The notes under the pieces were generated by a model. That model saw only the letters and a list, made by a program, of their open reading frames with translations. It was not told where the DNA came from and did no database searches. Positions 48,472 to 56,679 of a DNA stretch of 64,000 nucleotides are shown piece after piece. Location of the stretch: assembly GCF_022695985.1 (NCBI RefSeq), contig NZ_JAAPBF010000007.1, forward strand, positions 1-64,000, given 5' to 3'. This DNA comes from Streptomyces sp. NP-1717 (lineage in GTDB: Bacteria; Actinomycetota; Actinomycetes; Streptomycetales; Streptomycetaceae). Position 1 is the first letter of the stretch, and every line of letters begins with the position of its first letter. The position numbers and the translations under genes were made by a program.

Positions 48472-49173
48472 ATGACGGAAACGGAAAGACTCCGGGCCTC
48501 CCGGTGGTCCACGGTCGTACTGCTCCTGCTCGTCGGCATCTTCGTGGTGCGGATCAGCGGCGAGGGGCAGCTCGTCCTCCCGCCGCAGCCCGCCGGAGCG
48601 GCGTCCGCCGTGCCGGACGACGGGAGGGACACGGCGAAGGGCACGGCGAAGGACGCGGACGCGGTGCCCAGCCCCGCCGGAGCCGCCGCGAGGGCCGCGC
48701 CTGCGCTGCCGGGCTCCACCGCGACCCGGATCCGCATCCCTTCGGTACGGGTGGACGCGCCGCTGACCCGGGTGTCGCTGGACGCCGACGGCTGGATCGA
48801 CGCACCACCCGCCGGACGGCCCGAACTGGCGGGTCACTTCCAGGGGTCGGTCACACCCGGCGAGCAGGGCACCTCGGTGATCGTGGGCCATGTCGACACC
48901 GCCGAAGGCCCCGCCGTCTTCTACGACATCGGCCGTCTCGCCGAGGACAGCCGCGTCGAGGTGACGCGCGCCGACGGCACCACGGCCGTGTTCACCGTCT
49001 ACGGCGTCAAGTCCTTCACCAAGCGGGGTTTTCCGGCCAGGAGCGTCTACCGCGCGACGGGGGCGCCCGAACTGCGTCTGATCACCTGCGGCGGGGCGTT
49101 CACCCGGAAGACCGGGTACCAGGGCAACGTCGTCGCCTTCGCCCGCCTCACCGAGACCCGCAAGGCGGCCTGA
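48472..49173 (+). CDS. Class F sortase
   Basis: A 233-residue membrane transpeptidase. An N-terminal helix (about 14-30, VVLLLLVGIFVV) anchors it; a Ser/Ala/Asp-rich linker runs to about residue 80. The sortase barrel has IRIPSVRVDAPLTRVSLDADG, the catalytic His in SVIVGHVDTA (about 140), Cys in LRLITCGGAF (about 205) and Arg in TRKTGYQGNVVAFARL. Actinobacterial class F sortases have poorly defined substrates; the preceding surface protein is the obvious candidate. The ATG at 48472 lies one codon after a GTG at 48469; either could start. Confidence 0.88.
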   Translation: MTETERLRASRWSTVVLLLLVGIFVVRISGEGQLVLPPQPAGAASAVPDDGRDTAKGTAKDADAVPSPAGAAARAAPALPGSTATRIRIPSVRVDAPLTRVSLDADGWIDAPPAGRPELAGHFQGSVTPGEQGTSVIVGHVDTAEGPAVFYDIGRLAEDSRVEVTRADGTTAVFTVYGVKSFTKRGFPARSVYRATGAPELRLITCGGAFTRKTGYQGNVVAFARLTETRKAA

Positions 49174-49182
49174 CCGGCGACG

Positions 49183-49206
49183 GCGCCGCAAACCCGGTTG
49201 CGGCGC
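49183..49206 (+). terminator. Hairpin terminator after the sortase gene
   Basis: A 9-bp perfect stem GCGCCGCAA with 6-base loop begins ten bases after the sortase stop. Confidence 0.6.
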
Positions 49207-49232
49207 GGGCGGCGCCCCGCTGAAGTGGGCGG

Positions 49233-50114
49233 ATGGACACCGAAGCGGTACGCGCGCTCTTCGACCGCCAGATGCGCAGGCAGGCCCCGGCCGACGGTCC
49301 GGGGGCCGTGGTCGAACGGGTGGGCGCCGTGGTGCGCCAGACGGCCACCGGGCCCGGCGCGGAGTCGGACGGCGGCTGGAACGGTGTCCTGTGGTCGGAC
49401 CTGGACGCGGACTCCGCGGACGCGGCGATCAGCGAGCAGATACGTCATTTCACCTCCCTCGGCCTCGAGTTCGAGTGGAAGGTCTACTCCCACGACGCAC
49501 CCCACGACCTCCCGCGACGGCTGGCCGCGGCCGGGTTCGCACCCGAGCCCGCGGAGACCCTGATGATCGCCGAGACCGCCGCACTGCCGCGTGACGTCGC
49601 GCTGCCCGAGGGGGTGCGGCTGGTCGCGGTCACGGACGCGGCGGGTGTGGAGCTGATGGCCGAGGTCCACGAGCAGGCTTTCGGCACGGACCGCACCCGC
49701 CTGCGGGAGCGGCTGCTGGCCCAGCTCGCCGCCGCTCCGGGCAGCGTCGCGGCGGGTGTCGCCATGGCCGGTGACCTGCCGGTGAGCGCGGCGCGGATGG
49801 AGCTGCCGGCCGGCACGGAGTTCGCCGGCCTGTGGGGCGGTGGCACCGTCCCGGCCTGGCGCGGCCGGGGCCTCTACCGCGCGCTGGTCGCCTTCCGTAC
49901 GCGTCTGGCCGCCGAACGGGGCTACCGCTACATACAGGTCGACGCGTCGAGCGACAGCCGCCCCATCCTGCGACGGCTCGGCTTCGAGGAGCTGAGCAGG
50001 ACCACCCCGTACGTCCACACCCCGCGGACGACGTCCCGAGACACAGACGCCGCGCCGGACGGCGGGCAGGGGCGCGGCGAGGCCCCGGGCGGCGGCGCCT
50101 GCCGCCGACGGTGA
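49233..50114 (+). CDS. GNAT-family N-acetyltransferase
   Basis: A 293-residue acetyltransferase. A variable N-terminal half (about 1-125, with FTSLGLEFEWKVYSHDAPHDL and LAAAGFAPEPAETLMIAET) precedes the GNAT core: AGVAMAGDLPVSAARMELP, FAGLWGGGTVPAWRGRGLYRAL (acetyl-CoA loop RGRG) and YIQVDASSDSRPILRRLGFEEL. The acceptor is unknown. The C-terminal 35 residues are disordered. ATG 49233 has only TGGG upstream. It converges on the response regulator. Confidence 0.82.
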   Translation: MDTEAVRALFDRQMRRQAPADGPGAVVERVGAVVRQTATGPGAESDGGWNGVLWSDLDADSADAAISEQIRHFTSLGLEFEWKVYSHDAPHDLPRRLAAAGFAPEPAETLMIAETAALPRDVALPEGVRLVAVTDAAGVELMAEVHEQAFGTDRTRLRERLLAQLAAAPGSVAAGVAMAGDLPVSAARMELPAGTEFAGLWGGGTVPAWRGRGLYRALVAFRTRLAAERGYRYIQVDASSDSRPILRRLGFEELSRTTPYVHTPRTTSRDTDAAPDGGQGRGEAPGGGACRRR

Positions 50115-50183
50115 CGCCTGCCACCGGCCGGGGCGACGAGCACGGGGATCGGTCGCGCGGTGGTCGGCGCACCGGCTCGCGGG

Positions 50184-50852
50184 TCAGCGCTCCCCCACCC
50201 GCACCAGGCCCGTCTCGTACGCGAGGACGACGAGCTGCGCCCTGTCCCGTGCACCGAGTTTGATCATGGCCCGGCTGACATGGGTCTTCGCGGTCAGCGG
50301 GCTCATGGCCAGCTCCGTGCCGATCTCCGCGTTGGTGAACCCGGCGGCGACCAGCGCCATCACCTCGCGCTCCCGGCCGGTGAGGTGGTCCAGCCGCTCC
50401 GCGCCCAGCGCCTCGGGCACCCGGAGCCGGACGAACTCCTCGACGACGGAGCGGGTGACGGCGGGCGCCAGCAGGCTCTGTCCGGCCGCGACCGTACGGA
50501 TCGCCGCCCGCAGTTCGTCCGGCTCCATGTCCTTCAGGAGAAAGCCCGCGGCGCCCCACCGCAGCGCCTCGAAGATGTACGTGTCGACCTGGTACGTCGT
50601 GAGCATCACGACCCGGACCTGGTCGAGCGCCCGGTCGGCGGCGATACGGCGGGTGGCCTCGATGCCGTCGATGCCCGGCATCCGGATGTCCATCAGGACG
50701 ACGTCCGGCCGGGTGGTGCGCACCGCCTCCAACGCCCTGATCCCGTCGGCGGCCTCGGCGACCACCACCAGGTCGTCGGTCAGGTCGAGCAGGGCACGGA
50801 AGCCCGCGCGTACGACGCTCTGGTCGTCGGCCAGCACCACGCGCACCGTCAC
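50184..50852 (-). CDS. NarL/LuxR-family response regulator
   Basis: A 222-residue regulator with receiver domain (VRVVLADDQSVVRAGFRALL, acceptor Asp in DVVLMDIRMPGIDGIEATR, LTTYQ, FLLKDMEPDEL) and a LuxR-type HTH (LTGREREVMALVAAGFTNAEIGTELAMSP, VKTHVSRAM-like TAKTHVSRAMIKLG). GTG 50852 overlaps the kinase stop as GTGA, so both proteins are made together. Targets are unknown; its own operon has a palindrome at the start site. Confidence 0.93.
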   Translation of the reverse strand: MTVRVVLADDQSVVRAGFRALLDLTDDLVVVAEAADGIRALEAVRTTRPDVVLMDIRMPGIDGIEATRRIAADRALDQVRVVMLTTYQVDTYIFEALRWGAAGFLLKDMEPDELRAAIRTVAAGQSLLAPAVTRSVVEEFVRLRVPEALGAERLDHLTGREREVMALVAAGFTNAEIGTELAMSPLTAKTHVSRAMIKLGARDRAQLVVLAYETGLVRVGER

Positions 50853-52081
50853 GGCCGCCCCTCCCCCCGGCCGGCGCGCGGTCCGACAGGCAGCCAGGCA
50901 CGTACGAGGAAGCCGCCGCCCGGAACCGGGCCGTACTCCACCTCGCCGCCGGCCGCCGCGGCGCGCTCGCGTATCCCGAGCAGTCCGAACCCGCCTCCCG
51001 GTCCCGCCCGTTCGCCGTCCACGGGCTCGGCGCGCCGCCCCCCGGCGGCCTTCCCGTCGTCCACGACCTCCACCGTCAGCCGGTCGCCGTGGCGGACGAC
51101 GGAGACGGCGGCACGCCGGGCGCCCGAGTGCCGGACGACGTTGGTCAGGGCTTCCTGCACGATGCGGTGGACGGCCAGTTCGGCCATCGGCGGCAGCCCC
51201 TCCAGCTCGCCCTCCCGCCGCATCACCAGCTCGACGCCGCCGCCCTCGAACCGTTCCGCCAGCTCGCCGAGCCGGTCGATCCCGGGCAGCGGCGCCGTCG
51301 GCTCGTCGTCGCTCTCGCGCAGCACGGTGACCGTGGCCCGCAGTTCACGGACCGCTTCCCTGCCCGAGTCACGCACCTGCCGCATCGCCTTCCTCGACAC
51401 CTCCGGCCGTAGGTCGAGCGCGTCCAGCGCCACGCCCGCCTGCACGGTCATCGCCGTCACCGTGTGCGCGACGATGTCGTGCAGCTCGCGTGCCATACGT
51501 ACGCGCTCCTCACGCACCCGCCGCGCCGCCTCCCGCTCGCGGTCCTCCTCCGCGCGGGCGGCCCTGGCCTCGTACGCGCGCAGCAACTCCCGTCTCGTAC
51601 GCACCACTTCACCCAGCAGCAGCGGTACGAGCGGCCAGAGCATCTCCAGGAAGGGCAGGCCCTGCGGGTTGACCACGTCATGGCCCACCCGGATCGCCAC
51701 GGCGCCCGAGACGACGGCGGCGACCACCGCGGTCCGCACCGTGCGCCGCCGGTCTCCGGCGACCGCCACGGTGTAGAGCGCCACGATCACCGGCAGATTG
51801 AGCATTTCACCGATGTGCCCGTACAGCGCCCATCCGGCGCAGGCGGCCCCCGTGATCACGGCGACGGCCACCGGCTCGCGGCGCCGGCGCACCAGCGCGA
51901 GCAGCGAGACGGCGAGCAGCAGCCAGGTGAACCAGTCGGCCTGCCGGTACCCGGGTTCGTTCACGGCGGCGTCGGACGCGGTGAACAGACCGACGCCCGC
52001 CGCCACCAACAGGTCGGCGGTGAGCGGTGGCAGTTCTCCGGCGCGGGCGCACAGGCGCTCGAAGGTCATCACCAGGTTCAC
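50849..52081 (-). CDS. Sensor histidine kinase (NarX/DesK-type, HisKA_3)
   Basis: A 410-residue kinase. The first 190 residues hold about five or six membrane helices (ADLLVAAGVGLF, WFTWLLLAVSLLALV, VAVAVITGAACAGWALYGHI and others) with a very small outer part, so it probably senses the membrane. Then a coiled linker rich in Arg/Glu, the HisKA_3 box RMARELHDIVAHTVTAMTVQAG, and the ATPase domain (VQEALTNVVRHSGA, VEVVDDGK, GFGLLGIRERAAAAGG). The likely start is the leaderless GTG at 52081, seven bases after -10 TAGCGT; ATG 52069 is the alternative. It pairs with the overlapping response regulator. Confidence 0.9.
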   Translation of the reverse strand: MNLVMTFERLCARAGELPPLTADLLVAAGVGLFTASDAAVNEPGYRQADWFTWLLLAVSLLALVRRRREPVAVAVITGAACAGWALYGHIGEMLNLPVIVALYTVAVAGDRRRTVRTAVVAAVVSGAVAIRVGHDVVNPQGLPFLEMLWPLVPLLLGEVVRTRRELLRAYEARAARAEEDREREAARRVREERVRMARELHDIVAHTVTAMTVQAGVALDALDLRPEVSRKAMRQVRDSGREAVRELRATVTVLRESDDEPTAPLPGIDRLGELAERFEGGGVELVMRREGELEGLPPMAELAVHRIVQEALTNVVRHSGARRAAVSVVRHGDRLTVEVVDDGKAAGGRRAEPVDGERAGPGGGFGLLGIRERAAAAGGEVEYGPVPGGGFLVRAWLPVGPRAGRGEGRP

Positions 52082-52094
52082 ACCGTGAACGCTA
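52076..52094 (-). promoter_or_regulatory. Leaderless promoter and palindrome GTTCAC-N3-GTGAAC
   Basis: The -10 box TAGCGT (52094-52089, minus strand) overlaps the 15-bp inverted repeat at 52076-52090, which also covers the GTG start at 52081. A bound regulator would block the kinase promoter. Confidence 0.55.
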
Positions 52095-52262
52095 GGCGCG
52101 CCGGCCGGGGCGCGTATACGCCGCCGGGAGTAGGCACCGGGTGAAGAACCGGAGAATATTCCCGATCGCGGATCCGGAAATCTCCTCCGACGGCCCGGCC
52201 GATTTTCCGGTGCGCCGCCCCGGGCGGCCAAGACGTCCCGTACTCGATCGCATGCACCGTGC

Positions 52263-52443
52263 TACTGTGGACATCAGTTGCAGTTGTGGTTCCCGAAGAC
52301 TTCAAGTGCTCTCGCCGACTATGTGTGTCGGTGAGTGCGCTTTTGTATTTCCGGTGCTTTTCCGGACGGGGTAATCATCTAAAGGCGACGTGGGGTTCGC
52401 ACAGTGCGGATCCCCGGGCAGCATTGCCCTGAAGGAGATCAAA
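52263..52443 (+). promoter_or_regulatory. Structured 5' leader of the cold-shock gene
   Basis: A -10-like TACTGT at 52263-52268 implies a leader of about 175 bases, unusually A/T-rich for this genome. Two hairpins precede the GAAGGAG: one based on GGGGTTCGCA/TGCGGATCCCC (52392-52415) and GGGCA-N4-TGCCC (52416-52429). A temperature-responsive or autoregulatory role is possible. Confidence 0.5.
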
Positions 52444-52647
52444 ATGGCCAGTGGCACCGTAAAGTGGTTCAACTCGGAAAAGGGCTTCGGCTTCATCGAG
52501 CAGGACGGTGGCGGCGCTGACGTCTTCGCCCACTACTCGAACATCGCCGCCTCGGGCTTCCGTGAGCTCCAGGAAGGCCAGAAGGTGAACTTCGACGTCA
52601 CGCAGGGCCAGAAGGGCCCGCAGGCGGAGAACATCGTTCCCGCCTGA
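52444..52647 (+). CDS. Cold-shock protein (CspA family)
   Basis: A 67-residue nucleic-acid chaperone. It has RNP1 KGFGFIEQD and RNP2 DVFAHYS in the single cold-shock domain, [12 protein letters not shown] at the start, and [17 protein letters not shown] at the end. It binds single-stranded RNA/DNA and prevents unwanted RNA folding. It starts at ATG 52444 with GAAGGAG nine bases upstream. It has its own terminator and lies upstream of a DEAD-box helicase, a typical functional pairing. Confidence 0.97.
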   Translation: MASGTVKWFNSEKGFGFIEQDGGGADVFAHYSNIAASGFRELQEGQKVNFDVTQGQKGPQAENIVPA

Positions 52648-52661
52648 CGCCGATGCGCGAG

Positions 52662-52713
52662 ACGTAGCCGGCGCCCGCACCTTGCGATGCGGGCTCCGGC
52701 TACGTTGCTTTTT
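52662..52713 (+). terminator. Rho-independent terminator of the cold-shock gene
   Basis: A 17-bp stem with one mismatch (ACGTAGCCGG plus GCCCGCA, 52662-52679, against 52688-52705) has an 8-base loop and is followed by TTTTT at 52709-52713. Confidence 0.9.
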
Positions 52714-53022
52714 CTCCGGGGCCCGCCCGGTGCGCGTGACACCTCCGAGTGTGGCGCGGGACCAGGTTTCTCCTCGCTGTCCTGACGGCCGGCCGACGAA
52801 TGTTCACCGATGTCGGCCCCGCACCGGATGGCCGGGCCCCCGTACTCCGGCGACCCGTTCGCCTGCGCTCGGTCGATTCCGAGCATTTCCACGTGCCGGT
52901 TCCGGCGTTCCACGCCCCGGCGCGGCTCTGTTTTTGTTTTCCCCGGCTCGTTCTTGCGATTCCTTGCGCGGTCATTCTGCCCAAGAGTTCCTCGATACGT
53001 GCCGCATCGAGAGAGGTTCAGC
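52714..53022 (+). promoter_or_regulatory. Leader/promoter region of the DEAD-box helicase
   Basis: These 309 bases lack a separate gene. A T-rich tract TTTTTGTTTT (52931-52940), rare in this genome, follows GC-rich short stems (GCCGG-TT-CCGGC; GCG-N5-CGC), which could form an attenuator. An in-frame open stretch has no codon-bias support. Confidence 0.4.
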
Positions 53023-54543
53023 ATGAACCGCACGCCTCGCACGAACGACCGTTACTCGCGTACCCGCTCCGGTGGCTCCGGCGGTGGGGGCAGCCGCTTC
53101 CGCCCGCAGTCGTCCGGCTCGGGCCGCCCCGGTTCCTCCGGCCGGTCCTACGGCCGCCGTCCCGCCGCCGTGCAGGGCGAGTTCGCCCTGCCGGTCACCA
53201 TCACGCCCGCGCTGCCCGCCGTGGCGACGTTCGCGGAGCTGGACATGCCCGCGCCGGTGACGACGACGCTCACCGGACTCGGTGTGAGCGAGCCGTTCCC
53301 GATCCAGGCGGCGACGCTGCCGAACTCGCTCGCGGGACGCGACGTCCTCGGCCGGGGCCGTACCGGCTCCGGCAAGACCCTCGCCTTCGGCCTGGCGCTC
53401 CTGGTGCGCACCGCCGGACAGCGCGCCCAGCCGAAGCAGCCGCTCGCGCTCGTTCTCGTACCCACCCGTGAGCTGGCGCAGCAGGTCACCGACGCGCTCA
53501 CGCCCTACGCCCGCGCGCTGAAGCTGCGGCTCGCCACCGTCGTCGGCGGCATGTCGATCGGCCGGCAGGCCGGCGCGCTGCGGGGCGGCGCCGAGGTCGT
53601 CGTCGCGACGCCCGGACGGCTCAAGGACCTGATCGAGCGCGGCGACTGCCGGCTGGACCGGGTCGCCATCACCGTCCTCGACGAGGCCGACCAGATGGCC
53701 GACATGGGCTTCATGCCGCAGGTCACCGAGCTGCTCGACCAGGTGCGGCCCGAGGGGCAGCGGATGCTGTTCTCGGCGACGCTGGACCGCAATGTCGACC
53801 TGCTGGTCCGCCGCTATCTGAACGACCCGGTGGTCCACTCCGTGGACGCGGCCGTCGGCACGGTCACGACCATGGAGCACCACGTCCTGCATGTGCAGAA
53901 CGCCGACAAGTACGCGACCACCACGGAGATCGCGGCGCGTGACGGCCGGGTGCTGATGTTCCTGGACACCAAGCACGCCGTCGACCGGCTGACGGAGCAC
54001 CTGCTGAACAGCGGCGTACGCGCCGCCGCGCTGCACGGTGGCAAGTCGCAGCCGCAGCGCACCCGGACGCTCTCGCGGTTCAAGACGGGTCATGTCACGG
54101 TGCTCGTGGCGACGAACGTCGCGGCGCGCGGCATCCACATCGACAACCTCGACCTCGTCGTGAACGTCGACCCGCCGAGCGACCACAAGGACTATCTGCA
54201 CCGCGGCGGGCGTACGGCGCGTGCCGGGGAGTCGGGCAGCGTCGTCACGCTCGTCCTGCCCAACCAGCGTCGTGACATGACCCGCCTGATGGCCGACGCG
54301 GGGATCGTGCCGCAGGTCGCGCAGGTGCGTTCCGGTGAGGCGGAGCTGAGCCGGATCACCGGGGCGCAGGCGCCCTCGGGGGTGCCCGTGGTCATCTCCA
54401 CGCCCCCCTCGGAGCGTGTCAAGAGCGGTTCGGGCGGCCGTGGCCGCCGTCCGTCCCAGGGCCGGAGGTCGTCGGGGAGCGGCGCCTCGCAGGGCCGCTC
54501 GGGCGGCGCGCGTCAGTCGTCCTCGCGCAGCTGGTCCGCGTAG
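53023..54543 (+). CDS. DEAD-box ATP-dependent RNA helicase
   Basis: A 506-residue helicase that unwinds RNA, probably in ribosome assembly or mRNA turnover in the cold. The N-terminal about 55 residues are Gly/Ser/Arg-rich. Core motifs are all visible: Q motif FPIQAATLPNSLAGRD, I RTGSGKT, Ia PTRELAQQ, Ib TPGR, II DEAD (VLDEADQMADMGF), III SAT, IV VLMFLDT, V ATNVAARGIHI, VI HRGGRTARAG. The C-terminal about 50 residues are another Ser/Arg/Gly-rich RNA-binding tail. ATG 53023 has GAGAGG upstream. It follows the CspA gene and ends at a 23-bp terminator. Confidence 0.96.
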   Translation: MNRTPRTNDRYSRTRSGGSGGGGSRFRPQSSGSGRPGSSGRSYGRRPAAVQGEFALPVTITPALPAVATFAELDMPAPVTTTLTGLGVSEPFPIQAATLPNSLAGRDVLGRGRTGSGKTLAFGLALLVRTAGQRAQPKQPLALVLVPTRELAQQVTDALTPYARALKLRLATVVGGMSIGRQAGALRGGAEVVVATPGRLKDLIERGDCRLDRVAITVLDEADQMADMGFMPQVTELLDQVRPEGQRMLFSATLDRNVDLLVRRYLNDPVVHSVDAAVGTVTTMEHHVLHVQNADKYATTTEIAARDGRVLMFLDTKHAVDRLTEHLLNSGVRAAALHGGKSQPQRTRTLSRFKTGHVTVLVATNVAARGIHIDNLDLVVNVDPPSDHKDYLHRGGRTARAGESGSVVTLVLPNQRRDMTRLMADAGIVPQVAQVRSGEAELSRITGAQAPSGVPVVISTPPSERVKSGSGGRGRRPSQGRRSSGSGASQGRSGGARQSSSRSWSA

Positions 54544-54560
54544 CCGCGCGGACCGGGTCC

Positions 54561-54610
54561 GCATACGGCGGGCCCCCGTCACCGGTCGGTGACGGGGGCC
54601 CGCCGTATGC
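54561..54610. terminator. Perfect 23-bp bidirectional terminator hairpin
   Basis: The arm 54561-54583 (GCATACGGCGGGCCCCCGTC plus ACC) is the exact complement of 54588-54610, with a 4-base loop. It lies between the convergent helicase and SCO5918-family genes. Confidence 0.92.
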
Positions 54611-54622
54611 GGTGCGCGCGGA

Positions 54623-54931
54623 TCAGTTCCGCGCGGGGGTGCCGAGCATCGCCGACGCGGTCTCCAGCGGGCTGGCCTCCACCACCGGCGCGGGGGCCGG
54701 GACGGGGCGGCAGGTGAAGCCGAGACGGGTCAGGGCCCGGGTCACCTCGGAGGCGGAGAAGTCACGGCGGTCCTGGCGCGTGATCACCTCGCCGACCTGC
54801 TTCACCGGGTACGTACGGCGGCTGATCACGACGGACTCGCCCGTGATCGGTTCGGGCTTGATGCCCTTCATCGCCGCCTGCACCTCGCTCTTGACCAGGT
54901 CGAAGGGGAAGCGGGCGATGACGCAGCGCAT
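54623..54931 (-). CDS. SCO5918-family small protein
   Basis: A 102-residue conserved streptomycete protein. It has MRCVIARFPFDLVKSEVQAAMKG, EPITGESVVISRRTYPVKQVGEVI, RQDRRDFSASEVTRALTRLGF and a Pro/Ala tail. Its neighbourhood (CspA, DEAD-box helicase) matches the SCO5918-SCO5921 order as I recall it from S. coelicolor. The function is unknown; the conserved linkage suggests a role in cold adaptation or RNA metabolism. ATG 54931 has GAGG upstream. Confidence 0.8.
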   Translation of the reverse strand: MRCVIARFPFDLVKSEVQAAMKGIKPEPITGESVVISRRTYPVKQVGEVITRQDRRDFSASEVTRALTRLGFTCRPVPAPAPVVEASPLETASAMLGTPARN

Positions 54932-55226
54932 AGTGCCTCGGCAAGGAGAAGGGGGATGCGGAGCCCTCAGCATCCCACATGAAACCCGGGCCCGGAACCG
55001 GAACCTCCCCCGCCCTCGTGGGCCGTTGTCCGCGGATTCATAGGAGCGCCCCGGAATGGGATTCCCGGAAATGGACCCGAATTGGCCGGTCGGAGGGGAT
55101 TCGGCCGGGGAGATCGGGGCGGTGATCCGGATCCGGGAGGTGATCGCGGCGGAAAACCGGGCAGTCACAGAATGAGGCGCGAAGCCCGACCCCGCACGGC
55201 GGGGGCCGTCAACGCCAGGAGTTCGC
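54932..55226. other. Divergent intergenic region
   Basis: These 295 bases hold the promoters of the SCO5918-family gene and the small gene at 55227. I see only a short stem CCCCGC-N3-GCGGGG near 55191 and no gene. Confidence 0.5.
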
Positions 55227-55544
55227 ATGACCGCGTACGTCATCACCGTCCCGGGCACTTTCCTGCGCACGCTCGACGCGGATTCCCGCGCGGCGCTGCT
55301 GCGCGCCCTGCGGCCCGCGGACCCGCAGCACACGGCTCTGGGTGAGGCCGAGGACCTGGACATGCTGACGGTGAACGAGGGCGGCACCTTCAGCATCCGG
55401 CTGGAGATCGAGGCGGAGAACAAGCGGGGCGCCGAGACGGAGGCGAAACGGGTGGCGGGCGCCGCGCTCGGCGAGGCCGGGTTCTCGCAGGACGAGGCGC
55501 CGCTGGGGTCGGCGTTCGTCACGGGCATCGACAGCGAGTACTGA
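55227..55544 (+). CDS. Small hypothetical protein
   Basis: A 105-residue protein of unknown function. It starts MTAYVITVPGTFLRTLDADSRA, continues with an acidic/hydrophobic pattern LGEAEDLDMLTVNEGGTFSI and RLEIEAENKRGAETEAKRVAGAAL, and ends SAFVTGIDSEY. The alternation suggests a small alpha/beta (ferredoxin-like) fold. There is no signal or membrane segment. CAGGAG precedes ATG 55227. It converges on the HhH endonuclease gene. Confidence 0.7.
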   Translation: MTAYVITVPGTFLRTLDADSRAALLRALRPADPQHTALGEAEDLDMLTVNEGGTFSIRLEIEAENKRGAETEAKRVAGAALGEAGFSQDEAPLGSAFVTGIDSEY

Positions 55545-55603
55545 GCACGGCACCGGGACCGCCGGTCCTGATCGGTCCTCCGGGGGCGTCCCGGCCGCCG
55601 GAC

Positions 55604-56248
55604 TCAGCCGCCGGACGTACTCAGCTCCTCGACGATCCCGTCGTCCAGTGAGGCGCGTACCAGCGCGGCGGCCAGGGCGGCGGGGCCCGCGTCCCCGGCG
55701 AGCCGGGCGAGCGCCGCGGTGTCGGTGCCGAGGCCCAGTCGTTCGGCGCCGCGCAGCGCCTTGGTGTCGAAGTACGGCGCCACTTCCGGCCAGACGGCCT
55801 GCGCCTCGCGCAGGAAGATGTCCGCCCCGACGGGACCGATCCCCGGCAGGTCCTGGAGCAGCCGGCGCAGCACCTTGATGTCGCCGTCCGCCTCGCCGCG
55901 CATACGGCGCGGGTCACCGTGCCACCGCCGGATCAGCAGGTCGGCGCCGTCGCCGAGCCGGGTGGCGGTGCTCTCGTCGTAACGGCGGTAGCCGCCCCGG
56001 CCGAGGGCGTCGACACGCTGCTGCCAGGTCGCCTCGGTCATCCGGCGTGGGTTGCGCAGGCCCGCCTCGTCGAGGGCGCGCGCCGTGCTGACGGCCACGC
56101 CGGCGCGGATGGGGGCGCTCAACAGGAGGGCGAGGAGCAGGAGTTGGTAGAGGGGCTGCGGTGTGTCACGGAGCCGGATGCCGGCTTCCCGGGCGTAGGT
56201 GCTGCCGTGGGAGCTCAGCAGGGCATCGGCGACGGCGCGCCGGTTCAC
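55604..56248 (-). CDS. HhH-GPD-type DNA repair enzyme (endonuclease III-like)
   Basis: A 214-residue protein of the endonuclease III/HhH superfamily, acting in base-excision repair. It has LSSHGSTYAREAGIRLRDTP, LLLALLLSAPIRAGVAVSTARAL, and the helix-hairpin-helix LQDLPGIGPVGADIFLREAQ, with a downstream Asp in APYFDTKALRGAERLG. No FCL-cluster cysteines are present, so it is a cluster-less member. The catalytic Lys of bifunctional glycosylases is not evident. GTG 56248 overlaps the stop of the membrane gene behind it as GTGA, so translation is coupled. Confidence 0.82.
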   Translation of the reverse strand: MNRRAVADALLSSHGSTYAREAGIRLRDTPQPLYQLLLLALLLSAPIRAGVAVSTARALDEAGLRNPRRMTEATWQQRVDALGRGGYRRYDESTATRLGDGADLLIRRWHGDPRRMRGEADGDIKVLRRLLQDLPGIGPVGADIFLREAQAVWPEVAPYFDTKALRGAERLGLGTDTAALARLAGDAGPAALAAALVRASLDDGIVEELSTSGG

Positions 56249-56679
56249 CGGAATCGCAGGGGGGTCGTCCGCGCGCCGCGCGGGGGGCCGGTGTTGGTAC
56301 GGCCGGCGGCTCGCGGGGCCCCGTAGGCGCGGCGGCGGGCCGAGCGGCGCAGGGCCTCGGCCCGCGCTCTGGCGAGGTCGGCGCGGGCATGGGCGAGCCG
56401 GATCTCCTCGGCGTGGAGATCCGACTCCCGGGTGTCGTCGTTCGCGCCGGAGTCCGCGTCCCGTGAGGCTGTGTCCCGCGATTCCACGTCCTGTGAGTCC
56501 GCGTCCTGTGAGTCCTCCGCCCGGGAGTCCTTCGACGGGGCGTCCGTCTCTCCCTCGGCCGGCCGTGGTGCCTGGAGATGTGGCAGCAGGATCTCCTCCA
56601 TGCGCCCGAGCGCCACCATGACGAACAGCATCAGCACCGGAAACACCAGGGATATCAGTACGGTCGGCAGCAGCCCCAT
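56245..56679 (-). CDS. Small membrane protein with Asp/Ser-rich linker
   Basis: A 144-residue protein. A single N-terminal helix (about 3-27, LLPTVLISLVFPVLMLFVMVAL) is followed by a linker with imperfect repeats (DSRAEDSQDADSQDVESRD), then a charged helix EEIRLAHARADLARARAEAL and a basic tail. It is probably membrane-bound with a cytosolic coil. No function is known. It forms an operon with the DNA repair gene. ATG 56679 has only a weak upstream site. Confidence 0.65.
   Translation of the reverse strand: MGLLPTVLISLVFPVLMLFVMVALGRMEEILLPHLQAPRPAEGETDAPSKDSRAEDSQDADSQDVESRDTASRDADSGANDDTRESDLHAEEIRLAHARADLARARAEALRRSARRRAYGAPRAAGRTNTGPPRGARTTPLRFR

Noticed and set aside
52810..53022. N-terminal extension of the DEAD-box helicase
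   Set aside because: MNRTPRTNDR at 53023 has a GAGAGG site; the upstream part is non-streptomycete in codon use and covers the T-rich tract.
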